A stretch of 64,000 bases of DNA from CAVVST01 sp963750995. Lineage in GTDB: Bacteria; Acidobacteriota; Vicinamibacteria; Vicinamibacterales; UBA2999. Below are positions 25,979 to 35,227 of this stretch, piece by piece. Both the position numbers and the translations under genes were made by a program. The notes beneath the pieces are model-generated. The model saw only the letters and a program-made list of their open reading frames with translations, was not told where the DNA came from and made no database searches. The stretch covers positions 248,001-312,000 of the forward strand of contig CAVVST010000001.1 of the NCBI GenBank assembly GCA_963750995.1, in the 5' to 3' direction. Within the stretch, counting starts at the first letter, position 1. Each line of letters begins with the position of its first letter.

Positions 25979-26516
25979 ATGCGCGCATGCTTCTATTTTG
26001 CAGCACTCGTCGCGGCGTTTTTTCTCTGCGGTGGGTCCGCGCTCGCGCAGCAGGTCACCAAAGAGAACGTGCCGGGCATTAGAAACCTGGCGCGGCTCGA
26101 AACGACCGTCGCGTGCGCAGGCGCCATCACTCCCGAATCGGTGGTCGAGGTGAAGAAGATGGGGTTCGTGTCGATCGTCAACCTGCGTCTCGCCTCGGAG
26201 GAAGGCGCGAACGTCGAAAAGGAGGAGGCGGCGGCGAAGGCCGCGGGCCTTCGCTACTTTCACGTGCCGTACCGACGGCTCCGCCGATCCCAAGGCCGCC
26301 GCGGCGTTCTTAAGTGCCATCACAACCAGAGGCGCGGAGCCCGCGTTCATCCACTGCGCCGGCGGCAACCGCGCGGCCACTATGTGGCTGATCAAGCGCG
26401 TGGCCGTGGATCACTGGGATGTCGAGCGCGCGACGAAGGAAGCGACGCTGCTCGGGCAGACGAATCCGGCGATGCGTCAGTTCGCGGTCGATTACGCGCA
26501 AGCCCACACGCGATAG
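25979..26516 (+). pseudogene. Exported DUF442 (dual-specificity-phosphatase-like) protein, one frameshift
   Basis: ATG 25979 starts a signal peptide (FAALVAAFFLCGGSALAQQ) followed by the DUF442 blocks NLARLETTVACAGAITPESV and GFVSIVNLRLASEEGANVEK. After HVPY an extra C at 26272-26273 shifts the frame. The continuation DGSADPKAAAAFLSAIT, the HCAGGNRAATMW active-site-like loop, and the end at TAG 26514-26516 are in the second frame. Without that base it is a normal exported protein of about 179 residues. Confidence 0.75.
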
Positions 26517-26731
26517 GCTGCGATGCGCGCGGTTGCTGCTGGTTCTGGTCACAACGCCGGCGAAGCCGGGCGAGTAATGCCCGGTATTCTCGAAGCTCCG
26601 TCGAACAGATCGCGAAGGGAATTCCTGGCAGCTGTCGCAAGAAGCCGTAGTCTCCACCGCGGACTGGTGACACCACCGCGGACGGCGGCCGCCTTGAGGG
26701 TGGGTGTCTGGGGTATGGGTGCACAGAGAAG

Positions 26732-27177
26732 GTGGCTGCTGGCGTCATAGGGGGAGGGGAGGCATACCTTCGCCGGCTTCGTGGGCCTGCTCATCTGGGG
26801 TATTGGGTTCGCACAGACGAAGGTGAGCTTGCTGGCGTCATCAACATCAGCGAGATCGTGCGTGGCACTTTCAAGTCTGGCTATGTTGGACCGGTTCTGC
26901 CGCACGACGGGGCATCGGGCCTGCACGACGGGGCATGGGTTGACTGAGCCGGGGCCTGCATGCTGTGCTCCGAGAGGCGTTTGAGGTCCATCGACTTCAC
27001 CGGTTGGAAGCCAATATCCAACCTGGCAATGAGGCTTCACGAAGGCTTGTGCGCCGGCTTGGATTTCGCCTCGAGGGCTTCTCACCAAAATATCTCAAGA
27101 TTAGTGGCCGCTGGTGTGATCACGAGCGCTGGGCACTTACGGTGGACGACTGGCGCACACGCCCCAGGACCGGTTAA
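26732..27177 (+). pseudogene. RimJ/RimL-type GNAT acetyltransferase remnant
   Basis: Frame 1 gives HLGYWVRTDEGELAGVINIS and then EIVRGTFKSGYVGPV, the middle of a RimJ-like GNAT. The acetyl-CoA-binding part is garbled around 26900-26960. The C-terminal block RLHRLEANIQPGNEASRRLV with RRLGFRLEGFSPKYLKI and GRWCDHERW resumes in another frame up to 27177. The N-terminus is missing. The order of the blocks is right, so this is a decayed gene. Confidence 0.65.
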
Positions 27178-27369
27178 CACACCCCTTGAGCCGACGCGCA
27201 TGACGGTCCGTGCGATCACTCAGGGCCAGCGTTATGGTTTTGGGCCACCGTCGTGGAATGCGAGCGTGTTGTTACACGGCTCGGCGCCGACGAAATCATT
27301 GAACCTGACCGAGAAACCCTTTTAGCGCGTTCCGGAGGTCGTCTCATCGACCCCATCCCAGCAATCGAA

Positions 27370-27483
27370 TTCAGGGAGCTGGTCGAGGGGCCGACGCTGG
27401 CCGCTCGGATCCCGCAAGGGCCGATTCCGGTGGACGAGGCGCTGCCGATTGCGAAGCAGATTGCCGAGGCTCTGGAAGGCGCG
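27370..27483 (+). pseudogene. Ser/Thr kinase catalytic-domain fragment
   Basis: FRELVEGPTLAARIPQGPIP followed by VDEALPIAKQIAEALEGA is the segment between the hinge and the catalytic loop of acidobacterial Pkn-type kinases (usual LVEGPTLADRIARGPIPLDEAL). Neither the N-lobe nor the HRD loop is present. A gene scrap. Confidence 0.55.
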
Positions 27484-27813
27484 CGGTCTCTGGTATTTCA
27501 ATGTCCGGCTTGCGGGAGCCGTTGGTCCGCCGATGAGCCTGGAGCGAAGGTCCACTGAAATGGGGTCACTGACAACATGGTTAGCTGCTGGATGACCTTC
27601 AGGCGCTCGGGGTCGCGTGTCTTGCGGGCGAGGAGGGTGGGTTATAAACCTAGCTAACAGAACCACCAAAATTGAAAGCAGGTTGCACGAAACTGTTGCC
27701 TCCGACTACGTCTCCATATGTGCAGACGATCCGCGCAAGGTGCTGATCTCGCCGCCGTTAGAGTCTTGCTTCGTAATCGGTCTCATTGTTGCGGTAGTCG
27801 CCTGAGTGGAGGA
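27484..27813. other. Intergenic stretch, no gene seen
   Basis: Short frames only; the end carries GGAGG at 27808-27812 for the next gene. Confidence 0.5.
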
Positions 27814-27822
27814 ATGCACTTT

Positions 27823-28416
27823 ATGCTGCGTCTGACCGTCGTTCTGACTATCACCCTCGGCGTCTCGCTTGCCATTATTGCGTGCGGCTCACCGTCCGGC
27901 CCGTCGCAATCCGGGAACCTGAGAGTCATGATCACGGATTCCCCTTACAGCGACGCCTCGGCGGTCCACGTGACTTTCAAAGAACTGCAGATTCATCCGG
28001 CGGACGGCGAATGGATGCCCGTAGATTTCGCGGGCGCGCCGGCGACCGCAAGCCGCACCTGCAACCTGAAGAAGCTCGAAGGGCCTTTCGATATTCTCGG
28101 TGCGGATTCGCTCACCGCGGGACGTTACACTCAGGTGAGGCTGATCGTGTCGGAGGCCGTCATCTATTTTGGGGGCACGCCGACAACTGAACCTGCGTGC
28201 GCATCGACGCTGGCACCACCTACCGGATTCACATCGAGTCCCTCACTCGAGATCCCGTCGGGCGAAGTGAAACTAAACCGTGATTTCGAGTTAGTCGCGA
28301 ATAGCACGACGACGATCGATCTGGATTTCGAGGGCGACAGGTCGATTACCCTGACGGGGAGCAACCGGTACCGGATGACGCCCGTTATCGGCATCAAGAG
28401 CGTTAGCACGCCGTAG
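27823..28416 (+). CDS. DUF4382 lipoprotein
   Basis: From ATG 27823 (GGAGG 10 nt upstream; an ATG at 27814 is too close to it) the protein begins MLRLTVVLTITLGVSLAIIAC, a lipoprotein signal with its lipobox cysteine. The 197-residue body matches DUF4382: LRVMITDSPYSDASAVHVTF, ADSLTAGRYTQVRLIV, LEIPSGEVKLNRDFEL and TTTIDLDFEGDRSI. The domain is a surface beta-sandwich of unknown function, sometimes calcium-linked. Monocistronic. Confidence 0.8.
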   Translation: MLRLTVVLTITLGVSLAIIACGSPSGPSQSGNLRVMITDSPYSDASAVHVTFKELQIHPADGEWMPVDFAGAPATASRTCNLKKLEGPFDILGADSLTAGRYTQVRLIVSEAVIYFGGTPTTEPACASTLAPPTGFTSSPSLEIPSGEVKLNRDFELVANSTTTIDLDFEGDRSITLTGSNRYRMTPVIGIKSVSTP

Positions 28417-28713
28417 GGAGTGAGAGGAACTTGCGTGAGCGGGGGCAGCGGGGTGCCTGCTCTCCCGTCAGTCGTTGTCACCGGAATAGGGTCGCGGCGT
28501 GAGCGGCTCGACATGCGTCGTTGACGTCTCCTGATTCCGTAGGGGGAGCGGCGTCCCAACGTGTTGCTGCCAAGCCATGTGGGAAGCGGCAGTCTCTATC
28601 GCTCTCAGCGTCGCATTGCCGTGCAACGAACCTTCCATCGCCCTGAGTCCTAGGCAGCGCGGAGGAATGGCGCGAATAACGTCCCATTCCCCCGCGTACG
28701 CGTTCAGTTGTCG

Positions 28714-29136
28714 CTAGGTAGCCGATGGCGGCTGTACTCCCAACTGCATGAGGATCTCGAGGTCATTGCCTTCGTGCCAGACTTCGACGGCCCGGTTATC
28801 GCGAATGCGAACCATATCGATTCCGCGAAATGTGACCCGCTGTCCCGTCGGCGCTGCGCCCATCAACTCACCGGTGTGCGTTCCCTCCATCGTGAAGCGG
28901 GAGACGAGGATGTCCGCCTCGGCAACTAACTGATGCACGGTCGCGCGCAAATCCGGAAACCCGGTGAGGAACTGGCCGAACGAGTCCTTTAGCCCGTCGC
29001 GACCCGGCCGTTGACCGGGCAACGCATTGTGGTCAACGATGTCTGGCGCGCAGAGCTCGTCGATCGTGCCAAGATGTTTTTGATTGATCACTTCCTCGTA
29101 GAAACGCTGCGCCAACGATCTGTGGTTGTCGGACAT
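28714..29136 (-). CDS. SnoaL-like ester cyclase/NTF2-fold protein
   Basis: 140 residues, start ATG 29136 with AAGGAG about 8 nt upstream. RFYEEVINQKHLGTIDEL, the D-H-N-x-L-P block, GLKDSFGQFLTGFPDLRATV, FTMEGTHTGE and WHEGNDLEILMQLG are typical of the SnoaL-like polyketide cyclase/ester cyclase family, cytosolic enzymes or binding proteins of varied substrate. A broken relative lies at 3383-3800. No operon partner. Confidence 0.8.
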   Translation of the reverse strand: MSDNHRSLAQRFYEEVINQKHLGTIDELCAPDIVDHNALPGQRPGRDGLKDSFGQFLTGFPDLRATVHQLVAEADILVSRFTMEGTHTGELMGAAPTGQRVTFRGIDMVRIRDNRAVEVWHEGNDLEILMQLGVQPPSAT

Positions 29137-30069
29137 CTGCGGTCTCCTTCCTTCGACCGACTGTGGTTGCGGAGGTTTACTCTATCCGACTCACAGAGGA
29201 AGTGACGAGTTCGTGCGATCGGAATACGACATCGATGTCCAGCACGTGTTTCGCCGCGACGCCAGCGACTGAATGTTCGCGTACGTCGGCGTTAAGAAAT
29301 CTGCTTTGGTAAGCCACCCGGCAGATCCGGCCGAGCGGTAAAATCGCTCAGATTTTTGCCGGTTTAACCGTCCCGGCCACCAGAGGGTATCGGTGCGGTG
29401 CAACCCGCCGAGGCATCCGGATCCTCGCCGGTGGCTTCAGCGAATTCGCTAGTCCCCCCAGACGACGTTGAAGGTAGTTTCCATCCCGGTCTCTGAACTA
29501 TGCGGGCTTGGGGCCGTCGTGCAGGTGCTCACCGTCGCCCCAGAATGCGCGACGCTGCGCTGCGGAATTTTCACTATGTCTGACGCTGTCAAACCATTGT
29601 TCTGGTCGAGTGAATGGACGCGGTCACGGTCTTGTCGGGCTTCTCGAGGATGAACCGCATGCACCGTGACAACACGCAGCTAAGATGCTCTCGCTTGGTG
29701 GCAACTTGTCCTCGGCAGAGTCATCGAGGGCTGAGGTTCTTTCAGAAGGCCACATTGCGCCTCGCTCACAACCTGTCTTCTCTCATCGCTGACGGCGACC
29801 TTAGTCCCATTCGGACGGTGCTGAACGTCGCGAGGGCTAACGCGCAAGGGATTGGCAGATGGGCCTGCTCAACGTCGAACCGCTCTTCGATAGCCTGCGC
29901 TCGGATTCCCGTTTCACTCTATTGGTACGGCGCGTGGGTCTTCCCCGAAGGGCCAAGAGTCATCAGCCTACGCCTGCCAGGCGCGACCCCGCCGCTCTCT
30001 TGACACGAAAAAATCTCCTTTGGTAAAAAAAATTAGAACGCTGAGTCCTTTTGCTGAAGGAGGAACCGT
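29137..30069. other. Long intergenic stretch with one dispersed-repeat copy
   Basis: No convincing coding frame in 930 bp. It contains a copy of the roughly 60-bp dispersed repeat (29606-29673) and ends in the GGAGGA ribosome-binding site of the next gene. Confidence 0.5.
29606..29673 (+). repeat. Dispersed ~60-bp repeat, copy A
   Basis: Core TCGGGCTTCTCGAGGATGAA followed by CCGCATGCACCGTGACAACA. Shares a 5' extension (TCGAGTGAATGGACGCGGTC) with copy B at 34.2 kb. Confidence 0.7.
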
Positions 30070-30576
30070 ATGTGTAGACAACTGATCGCAGTGCTCGTGG
30101 TCGCGCTGTGTGTCGGGGCGGGTGTGACGACCGCGCAGACGCAGCCTCAGGCGACCGCCGACACGTTTATCTGGCACGCCGAGCTGGTCTCGGCTGATCA
30201 GGCGACTGGGACGTTCACGGTCAAAGCGAGAATGCTGGCCGACGCAGCCAAGGAGGTCGGGCGCTTCCAGGCGGGGGACCGCGTGGTGCTGACCTGGTCG
30301 GGCGTGGATAAGTATGCTGACGCCATCCGACAGATCGTCAAGCACGACCCCACTCAGAAGCTTACGGAAGCCTTTGCGTTTCCTGTGGAGCTTGCATCCC
30401 GCGACGTCCCGAATGATTACGTGACGTTCAAGTTCCAGGCACCAGCCGCGGTGGGTGCGGTGAAGACCGTGAAACCCGGCGAATGGGTGACCGTCACCAG
30501 CAAGAAGGCCTCTGGAGGCGACGGGCAGGCCATTGTGGCGGTCGAGCCCTACAACAAGCCGACGGCGAACACGTAA
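30070..30576 (+). CDS. Exported protein of unknown function
   Basis: 168 residues; ATG 30070 preceded by AAGGAGGA. The signal peptide ends near GVTTAQTQP. The mature part (FIWHAELVSADQATGTFTVK, FQAGDRVVLTWSGVDKYADA, VTFKFQAPAAV) is predicted all-beta and ends in a hydrophilic tail. I do not recognise the family. It is periplasmic or secreted by its signal. Confidence 0.65.
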   Translation: MCRQLIAVLVVALCVGAGVTTAQTQPQATADTFIWHAELVSADQATGTFTVKARMLADAAKEVGRFQAGDRVVLTWSGVDKYADAIRQIVKHDPTQKLTEAFAFPVELASRDVPNDYVTFKFQAPAAVGAVKTVKPGEWVTVTSKKASGGDGQAIVAVEPYNKPTANT

Positions 30577-30789
30577 TCAATACGGAACGGTCCACGCTCC
30601 TCCGCCCAAGTAAGCAAGGCCAGGCGGTTGATGAAGACCGTCTGGCCCTTTTCCGAAACTGGGTCAGGACACCAGGGGCTCGGCATGCTGAGGGTCACGT
30701 CCACTGCCACCAGCGAGTCGCTGGCCTGCTCAGTTACTACTACCGTGCGGCCGCATAGCTTTGGAGGCTCATTTTCCGGACATTACGGG

Positions 30790-30891
30790 CTCGCAAAGCT
30801 GCGTGACGAGACCGTCATCGACGGTGAGGTGATCGCAGTCGATGAAGACGACAGGCCTTCCTTCAACATGTGGCGAAACTACGGCTCCTCG
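30790..30891 (+). pseudogene. ATP-dependent DNA ligase (LigD-type) fragment
   Basis: The frame reads GLAKLRDETVIDGEVIAVDE and then DDRPSFNMWRNYGSS, the motif III region of the adenylation domain (usual LPDETVIDGEVVALDEDGRPSF...LQNYGSS). Nothing of motif I (KxDG) or motif IV is found nearby in any frame. A gene scrap. Confidence 0.55.
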
Positions 30892-31209
30892 GCGATCCAT
30901 AGAATACAGAGGGCCGCTGGCCGACGTGAACCGTGCGTTGGATGCGGCCGCGCTGCTCCACAGTTCGATGAGCGCTGGCTCTTGGTGGTCACGTAGCCTC
31001 TCATTGCCAGCGTCATCGCATAGAGCAACCACAGCGTGGCTTTCGTCTGCGAAACGAGCATCGCGTAAACGGACGGCTTATGCCCCCGTTTCCCCGTTCG
31101 ACCAAATCCCTCACGCGTGCAGCGCGGTTATTGATGCCATCACAAACTCGGTGCATTCATGGCTTTCGTGTTGCAACGACTCAGACGGCAAGTTAAACAC
31201 GGAGGACAC

Positions 31210-31785
31210 ATGAACAGAGTTTTCGTACTCGCCACCTTCTTGATCTTTCCGAACATCGCGACGGCTCAGCAGAATGTGCCCCCGCCGATTCAGAACGCCG
31301 CGGCCGGTGCTGAGAGTACCGCGACGCGCTTCGGTGCCGGGGTGCAGGGCGGGATTGGATTGGACCCGGAGATCATCGATTTCGGCGCTCACGCCACGTT
31401 CGGCCCCATCTTCCTGCCGACCCTCCAGGTCCGCCCAGGCGTCGAGTTCGGACTGGGGGAATTGACGACGCTGTTCGGGATCAACGTCGACGTGCTCTAC
31501 ACCATCCCCGGATTCAGTGGCGAAACGCGATGGTTGCCGTATGTCGGTGCCGGTCCGAACTTCAGCCTGAGCCATCGCGGATTCGAGACCGACGATGGCG
31601 ATCACGTCGATACGGATGACCCCATCGACGACGACAGGGGCCGGTTCGACTTCAGCGACACCGACTTTAACGGCGGCATGAACTTCATCGTCGGCATGCG
31701 CAGGCAAAGCGGCATGTTCTTCGAGATGAAAGCCACGGCGTGGGGAGTCTCGAACGTCAGGTTGCTCGCAGGATTCAACTTCTGA
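31210..31785 (+). CDS. Predicted outer-membrane beta-barrel protein
   Basis: ATG 31210 follows GGAGGACAC closely and opens a signal peptide (MNRVFVLATFLIFPNIATAQ). The 191-residue protein has alternating strands (GAGVQGGIGLDPEIIDFGAH, FGPIFLPTLQVRPGVEFGLG, TRWLPYVGAGPNFSLSHRGF), an acidic surface loop (DDGDHVDTDDPIDDDRG) and ends in LLAGFNF with the terminal Phe of outer-membrane barrels. Specific role unknown; OmpA/OmpW-like small barrels are nearest. Confidence 0.7.
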   Translation: MNRVFVLATFLIFPNIATAQQNVPPPIQNAAAGAESTATRFGAGVQGGIGLDPEIIDFGAHATFGPIFLPTLQVRPGVEFGLGELTTLFGINVDVLYTIPGFSGETRWLPYVGAGPNFSLSHRGFETDDGDHVDTDDPIDDDRGRFDFSDTDFNGGMNFIVGMRRQSGMFFEMKATAWGVSNVRLLAGFNF

Positions 31786-32168
31786 GAAGGAAAGACCGGT
31801 AGCAAGGTGCTGATAACTCAGCGCATATGGTTCGGTTCTTCCGAGGGCCGTTTTCGGCGGAGCGGGCTTCTTGCGGGCACGTCGTCAGCTGAGCGGCGAG
31901 CGGCAAGGACGATGACTCACTCTGAACTTGGCGGGTCGGAACCGCTGACCCTGACACGGCGGCTCCCAACCAGAGGTGGGACAGGTCTTCCTGAGCGACC
32001 ATAGACTTGTATAAGAAATGGGGTCGCCGCGGCACGTCAGCGGATGCGGACTCTGCGAAGCAAAGGGGGACGGCCTCTGAAAGATGGTGGCGCCCTTTCT
32101 GTGGCTTCCTCCCGCCCACTCACCCACTTGGTGCAGCTTCGACGGGGCGCTCGACCGCTGACGCTGGT
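31786..32168. other. Intergenic stretch, no gene seen
   Basis: No frame with family resemblance or a good start; it separates a plus-strand and a minus-strand gene. Confidence 0.5.
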
Positions 32169-32477
32169 CTACCGCGTGCCCAACGTTTTGACAATCTTGT
32201 TATAGATTCCGCACGCCAGCAGCGGCGTTGGCCACATCCCCACGAACCGACTCGCCCGCGTGTTACCGGCGAGCTCGAGCGCCAGCGACGCCCCCATCGC
32301 ACCGATCGCGCTGAACAGGAACCACTGGGAGGGAATTTTTGCCGCTTGCTGTTCGATCAGTCGCGCGATCTCGCCTTCGGCATGTTCTCGCCTCAGAACC
32401 GGCACCTCCGCCAGGGCTGGTTCTGTTGCGGGATTCGCCAGTGGTGCTTTCGCTGCAGGGTTAATCTCGATGGTCAT
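32169..32477 (-). CDS. Small membrane protein of unknown function
   Basis: 102 residues from ATG 32477. A charged N-terminal helix (REHAEGEIARLIEQQAAKIP) is followed by two hydrophobic segments (WFLFSAIGAMGASLALELAG and FVGMWPTPLLACGIYNKIV). I know similar short proteins as conserved hypotheticals only. It is divergent from the DUF1990 operon with 48 bp between, so regulation may be shared. Confidence 0.6.
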   Translation of the reverse strand: MTIEINPAAKAPLANPATEPALAEVPVLRREHAEGEIARLIEQQAAKIPSQWFLFSAIGAMGASLALELAGNTRASRFVGMWPTPLLACGIYNKIVKTLGTR

Positions 32478-32525
32478 GCAGCAGCTGCAGGCAAAACCGG
32501 CACCAACCTTGCCTCTTGGCGGTAG

Positions 32526-33098
32526 GTGTCGGCTGATTTGCTGCCCGCAACCGATGGCGCCGGTCCGCTGCTGCAGCGCGACTATTGGGCAGTGTTCGCC
32601 GATGGCCCGCGTAGCCCATCCGAGGTGATGTCACGAGTGAAAGCGAACTTCTGCGCGCTTCCACCGGCCGCGCTGGTCTCGTTTACTGCCCCCGACGGGG
32701 TTGCGTTGGACACCGTGCTCGACATCGTCATTACGCCGGGACAGCGCTGCAGCGCCCGTGTCGTCCACGAGGATGCGCAGAGCGTCACGCTGGCAACGCT
32801 CGAGGGCCATCCGGAAGCCGGCCGCATCACGTTCGGGGCCTATCGCAATCCGGCAGGCGCGGTCATTTTTCACATTCGCAGTCGCGCCCGCTCCGGAACG
32901 GCCCTACAGCGGCTGGGTTTCCTCGCGATCGGTGAGGCGATGCAAACGAACACGTGGGCCGATTTCATTCGGAACACGGCCGCGTCGATGAACGCCCGCA
33001 TCGCCGGCGGCATCCACGCGGACACGCACGAGGTTGACGAGACATCTGAAGACGGCGAACCGCTGCGATATCCGACCTTCCTGGCGGCCGGCGACTAA
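32526..33098 (+). CDS. DUF1990-family protein, first copy
   Basis: 190 residues, GTG start at 32526. LQRDYWAVFADGPRSPSEVM, RVVHEDAQSVTLATLEGHPE, AGRITFGAYRNPAGAVIFHI and RSRARSG...LGFLAIGEAMQTNTW are characteristic of DUF1990, whose function is unknown. The stop TAA overlaps the next ATG (TAATG), so it is translationally coupled to a second DUF1990-type gene. Confidence 0.75.
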   Translation: MSADLLPATDGAGPLLQRDYWAVFADGPRSPSEVMSRVKANFCALPPAALVSFTAPDGVALDTVLDIVITPGQRCSARVVHEDAQSVTLATLEGHPEAGRITFGAYRNPAGAVIFHIRSRARSGTALQRLGFLAIGEAMQTNTWADFIRNTAASMNARIAGGIHADTHEVDETSEDGEPLRYPTFLAAGD

Positions 33099-33784
33099 TG
33101 GCGGAGTGGCGGCTGCTCGGCGGATGGCGGAGCGCCGCGTTGCGGACCCGCCTGGAGGCGCTTGCAGGCAGAACGCTCAACTTCGACGCTGTAGAAACGG
33201 ACATGACCGGCGACCATGGCTGGCATCACTATCACTCCGAAGCGGTGATCGCCCGCGGTGAGGATGTGGAGGCACGGTTCGCACGCGCCAAAAACGCACT
33301 CGCTACATATCAGTTCTCCGATCCCTCAATTGTCGTCGCGCACTTCGATCCCGCGGGACCGCTGCACCTCCGCCGACTACTGCTCGAAATCAAGGTGTGG
33401 GGACTGCGCTATCTCTGCCCGGCGGTCGTCACCCGGGTGCGCGACGACGCGGACGTGTTCGGCTTTCGCTACGACACGCTGGAAGGGCATTTAGAGCGCG
33501 GCGTCGAGTGGTTCCTGCTGACGAAGGAGGCGAACGGCAACCTCCGGTTTCGCATCGAGGCGCGCTGGATGCACGGGGAATTCCCGAACTGGTGGAGCCG
33601 TGTGGGATTCATGTTGCTGGCCGGCTACTACCAGCGGCGCTGGCACCGGCGCGCGCACCAGCGCCTATCACTACTGGCGCTGCACGGGTCATCGAAACGC
33701 CCTTCGCGCGACGCGTCCGGCCTCACTCATCAGGGCGTCGACGTGACGTTCACGCACCACACCAAACGGACACGACTCATATGA
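33098..33784 (+). CDS. DUF1990-family protein, second, divergent copy
   Basis: 228 residues; ATG 33098 lies in the stop of the preceding gene. FARAKNALATYQFSDPSIVV, the FDPAGPLHLRRLLLEIKVWG block, the D-V-F-G-F-R-Y-D-T-L-E-G-H block and EFPNWWSRVGFMLLAGYYQR mark another DUF1990-type fold. A steroid/lipid-like pocket has been suggested for related folds but nothing is known here. The last codons overlap the next gene (ATGA). Confidence 0.7.
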   Translation: MAEWRLLGGWRSAALRTRLEALAGRTLNFDAVETDMTGDHGWHHYHSEAVIARGEDVEARFARAKNALATYQFSDPSIVVAHFDPAGPLHLRRLLLEIKVWGLRYLCPAVVTRVRDDADVFGFRYDTLEGHLERGVEWFLLTKEANGNLRFRIEARWMHGEFPNWWSRVGFMLLAGYYQRRWHRRAHQRLSLLALHGSSKRPSRDASGLTHQGVDVTFTHHTKRTRLI

Positions 33785-34203
33785 CCGCAGGAACGTTGAA
33801 ACGAATTCTCGCGCTGGGCGTGATCACTGGAATGCGGAGCATGGCCGGCGCGGCAACCCTCGCCGCCCAGTACGGCGGCATGCTGAAACCGGCAACCGCG
33901 CTGTTGGCCGCCGGCGAAATGATGGCCGACAAGACATCGTTCGTTGGCAACCGCACCGACGCCACGCCGCAGGCTGGCCGCGCCGTCATGGGGGCGGTGG
34001 TGGGCGGCTTCATCGCCGCCGAAGACCGCCAGTCCGTGTGGCTCGGCGCGCTGGTCGGGGCCGCAATCGCGGTCGTCGCCACACACGGTGCGTTCCAATT
34101 ACGCACGCGGTTGCCGTTGTCCACGACCGTCAGCGGCCTGATCGAAGATGCCCTCGTCATCGGCGCCGCCACGCTCTACGCAGGGCAGAGCAGACGCGGC
34201 TAG
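33781..34203 (+). CDS. DUF4126 membrane protein
   Basis: 140 residues from ATG 33781 (overlap ATGA with the DUF1990 gene). GVITGMRSMAGAATLAAQYG, LLAAGEMMADKTSFVGNRT and AVMGAVVGGFIAAEDRQSVW are DUF4126 signatures, with four glycine-rich membrane helices. Last gene of a three-gene overlapping operon, so the three products probably work together at the membrane; the process is unknown. Confidence 0.75.
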   Translation: MTAGTLKRILALGVITGMRSMAGAATLAAQYGGMLKPATALLAAGEMMADKTSFVGNRTDATPQAGRAVMGAVVGGFIAAEDRQSVWLGALVGAAIAVVATHGAFQLRTRLPLSTTVSGLIEDALVIGAATLYAGQSRRG

Positions 34204-34211
34204 CCTCACGT

Positions 34212-34280
34212 TCGAGTGAATGGACGCGGTCATGGTTTTTCGGGCTTCTCGAGGATGAACCCCATGCAGCGCGACCACAC
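34212..34280 (+). repeat. Dispersed ~60-bp repeat, copy B
   Basis: TTTTTCGGGCTTCTCGAGGA followed by TGAACCCCATGCAGCGCGAC; matches copy A over the whole length including the TCGAGTGAATGGACGCGGTC extension. Starts 8 bp after the DUF4126 stop. Confidence 0.75.
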
Positions 34281-34285
34281 GCATC

Positions 34286-34363
34286 AATCTGCCCCAGTGC
34301 GACAATCGCCAGCGATCGAACCTGCCGATCCGGTACATCGAGCAGCCGCAGCAACATCGGGAC
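34286..34363 (-). pseudogene. HEAT-repeat-like fragment
   Basis: In a longer meaningless frame, VPMLLRLLDVPDRQVRSLAI and VALGQI match one HEAT repeat (L-L-x-D-x-x-x-x-V-R-x-x-A-x-x-A-L-G). No neighbouring repeats are in frame. Weak. Confidence 0.3.
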
Positions 34364-34598
34364 GCCGCTGCCGCCTTCGCTCCAAGACTCTAGGGCCGGA
34401 ACGGTTGGAACACCCGTAACATGGCGTCGGGGTGTTGGCGGGGGCCAAGGTTGTAAGGAAGAGTTTATCCAGAACTGATCAGCCAACAGCAGGAACTTCG
34501 AGTCCGCTGGTGGCCGTTCTCGTCGGTTCCCTTTCGCATTGCCCCAAACTCTGTGATATGGACTCTCCCTTGCTCTTGTTACCAATGCTGGGGGGCAC

Positions 34599-34856
34599 AT
34601 GGGGAATCCAGAACGCCGGAATAATCCAGAACGCCGGAATATTCGTCAGCGAGCCGCGGTAGTCCAAAAGCTAATCAACTCCGTCCTCGGCGACCCCAGC
34701 GTTACCCTGAGCGTGGATACCCTGCAGGCCTCGTTGGGTGTCCCCAGAGACGCCGCCGAGCGCATTCTCAGCAGGATGGCCGCGTCCGGGCTGGTTCGTG
34801 AAGTGCAGCATGGTGTGTGGGCACGCGCACCCCTCCCGCGCCGTGCGGCCAACTGA
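34599..34856 (+). CDS. Small winged-helix-like protein
   Basis: 85 residues from ATG 34599. The last 60 (VTLSVDTLQASLGVPRDAAE, RILSRMAASGLVREVQHGVW) look like a compact winged HTH that pairs promoter- or partner-specific binding with a beta wing. The N-terminus NPERRNNPERRN is encoded by a direct repeat (34603-34640), so the real start may be later. No clear ribosome-binding site. Confidence 0.45.
   Translation: MGNPERRNNPERRNIRQRAAVVQKLINSVLGDPSVTLSVDTLQASLGVPRDAAERILSRMAASGLVREVQHGVWARAPLPRRAAN
34603..34640 (+). repeat. Tandem duplication of a ~19-bp unit
   Basis: The unit AATCCAGAACGCCGGAAT occurs twice in tandem at 34603-34640. It encodes the repeated NPERRN at the start of the small HTH frame. 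Confidence 0.7.
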
Positions 34857-35227
34857 ACGGCCTCCGAGGGCTTCGTGAACCAGCGCGACCGCCGAGGGTT
34901 AGCCTCTGGCCGACGCGCGGCCGACGATCCGCGCAGATCATCCCTGAAGGCCATGTTCGAACTTGGCGCGCAGATATCCCACACGACTCCATCTGGGTCA
35001 TCACACATATCGACCGATTCGTGATTGAAGGCGTGAAAGGCTGAAGGATTTACTGCGTTTCGCCGCTAACCCAGCCGCTTCCCCTTGCCACGGCTCCCAA
35101 CAAACATTTGTTTTTTCTTCAGCGCAGACGACGGAAGAAAAAAATGTTTGCCGGGACTCCATTCACTCGACAGGAGCCGCCGCTGGGTCTCACACCTACG
35201 CGCGGCCATGGCCATGAGGCATGGCCA
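34857..35227. other. Intergenic stretch, no gene seen
   Basis: No supported gene. A short imperfect palindrome GGCCATGGCC...GGCATGGCC lies near 35207-35226 next to the stop of the exported protein gene. Confidence 0.4.
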
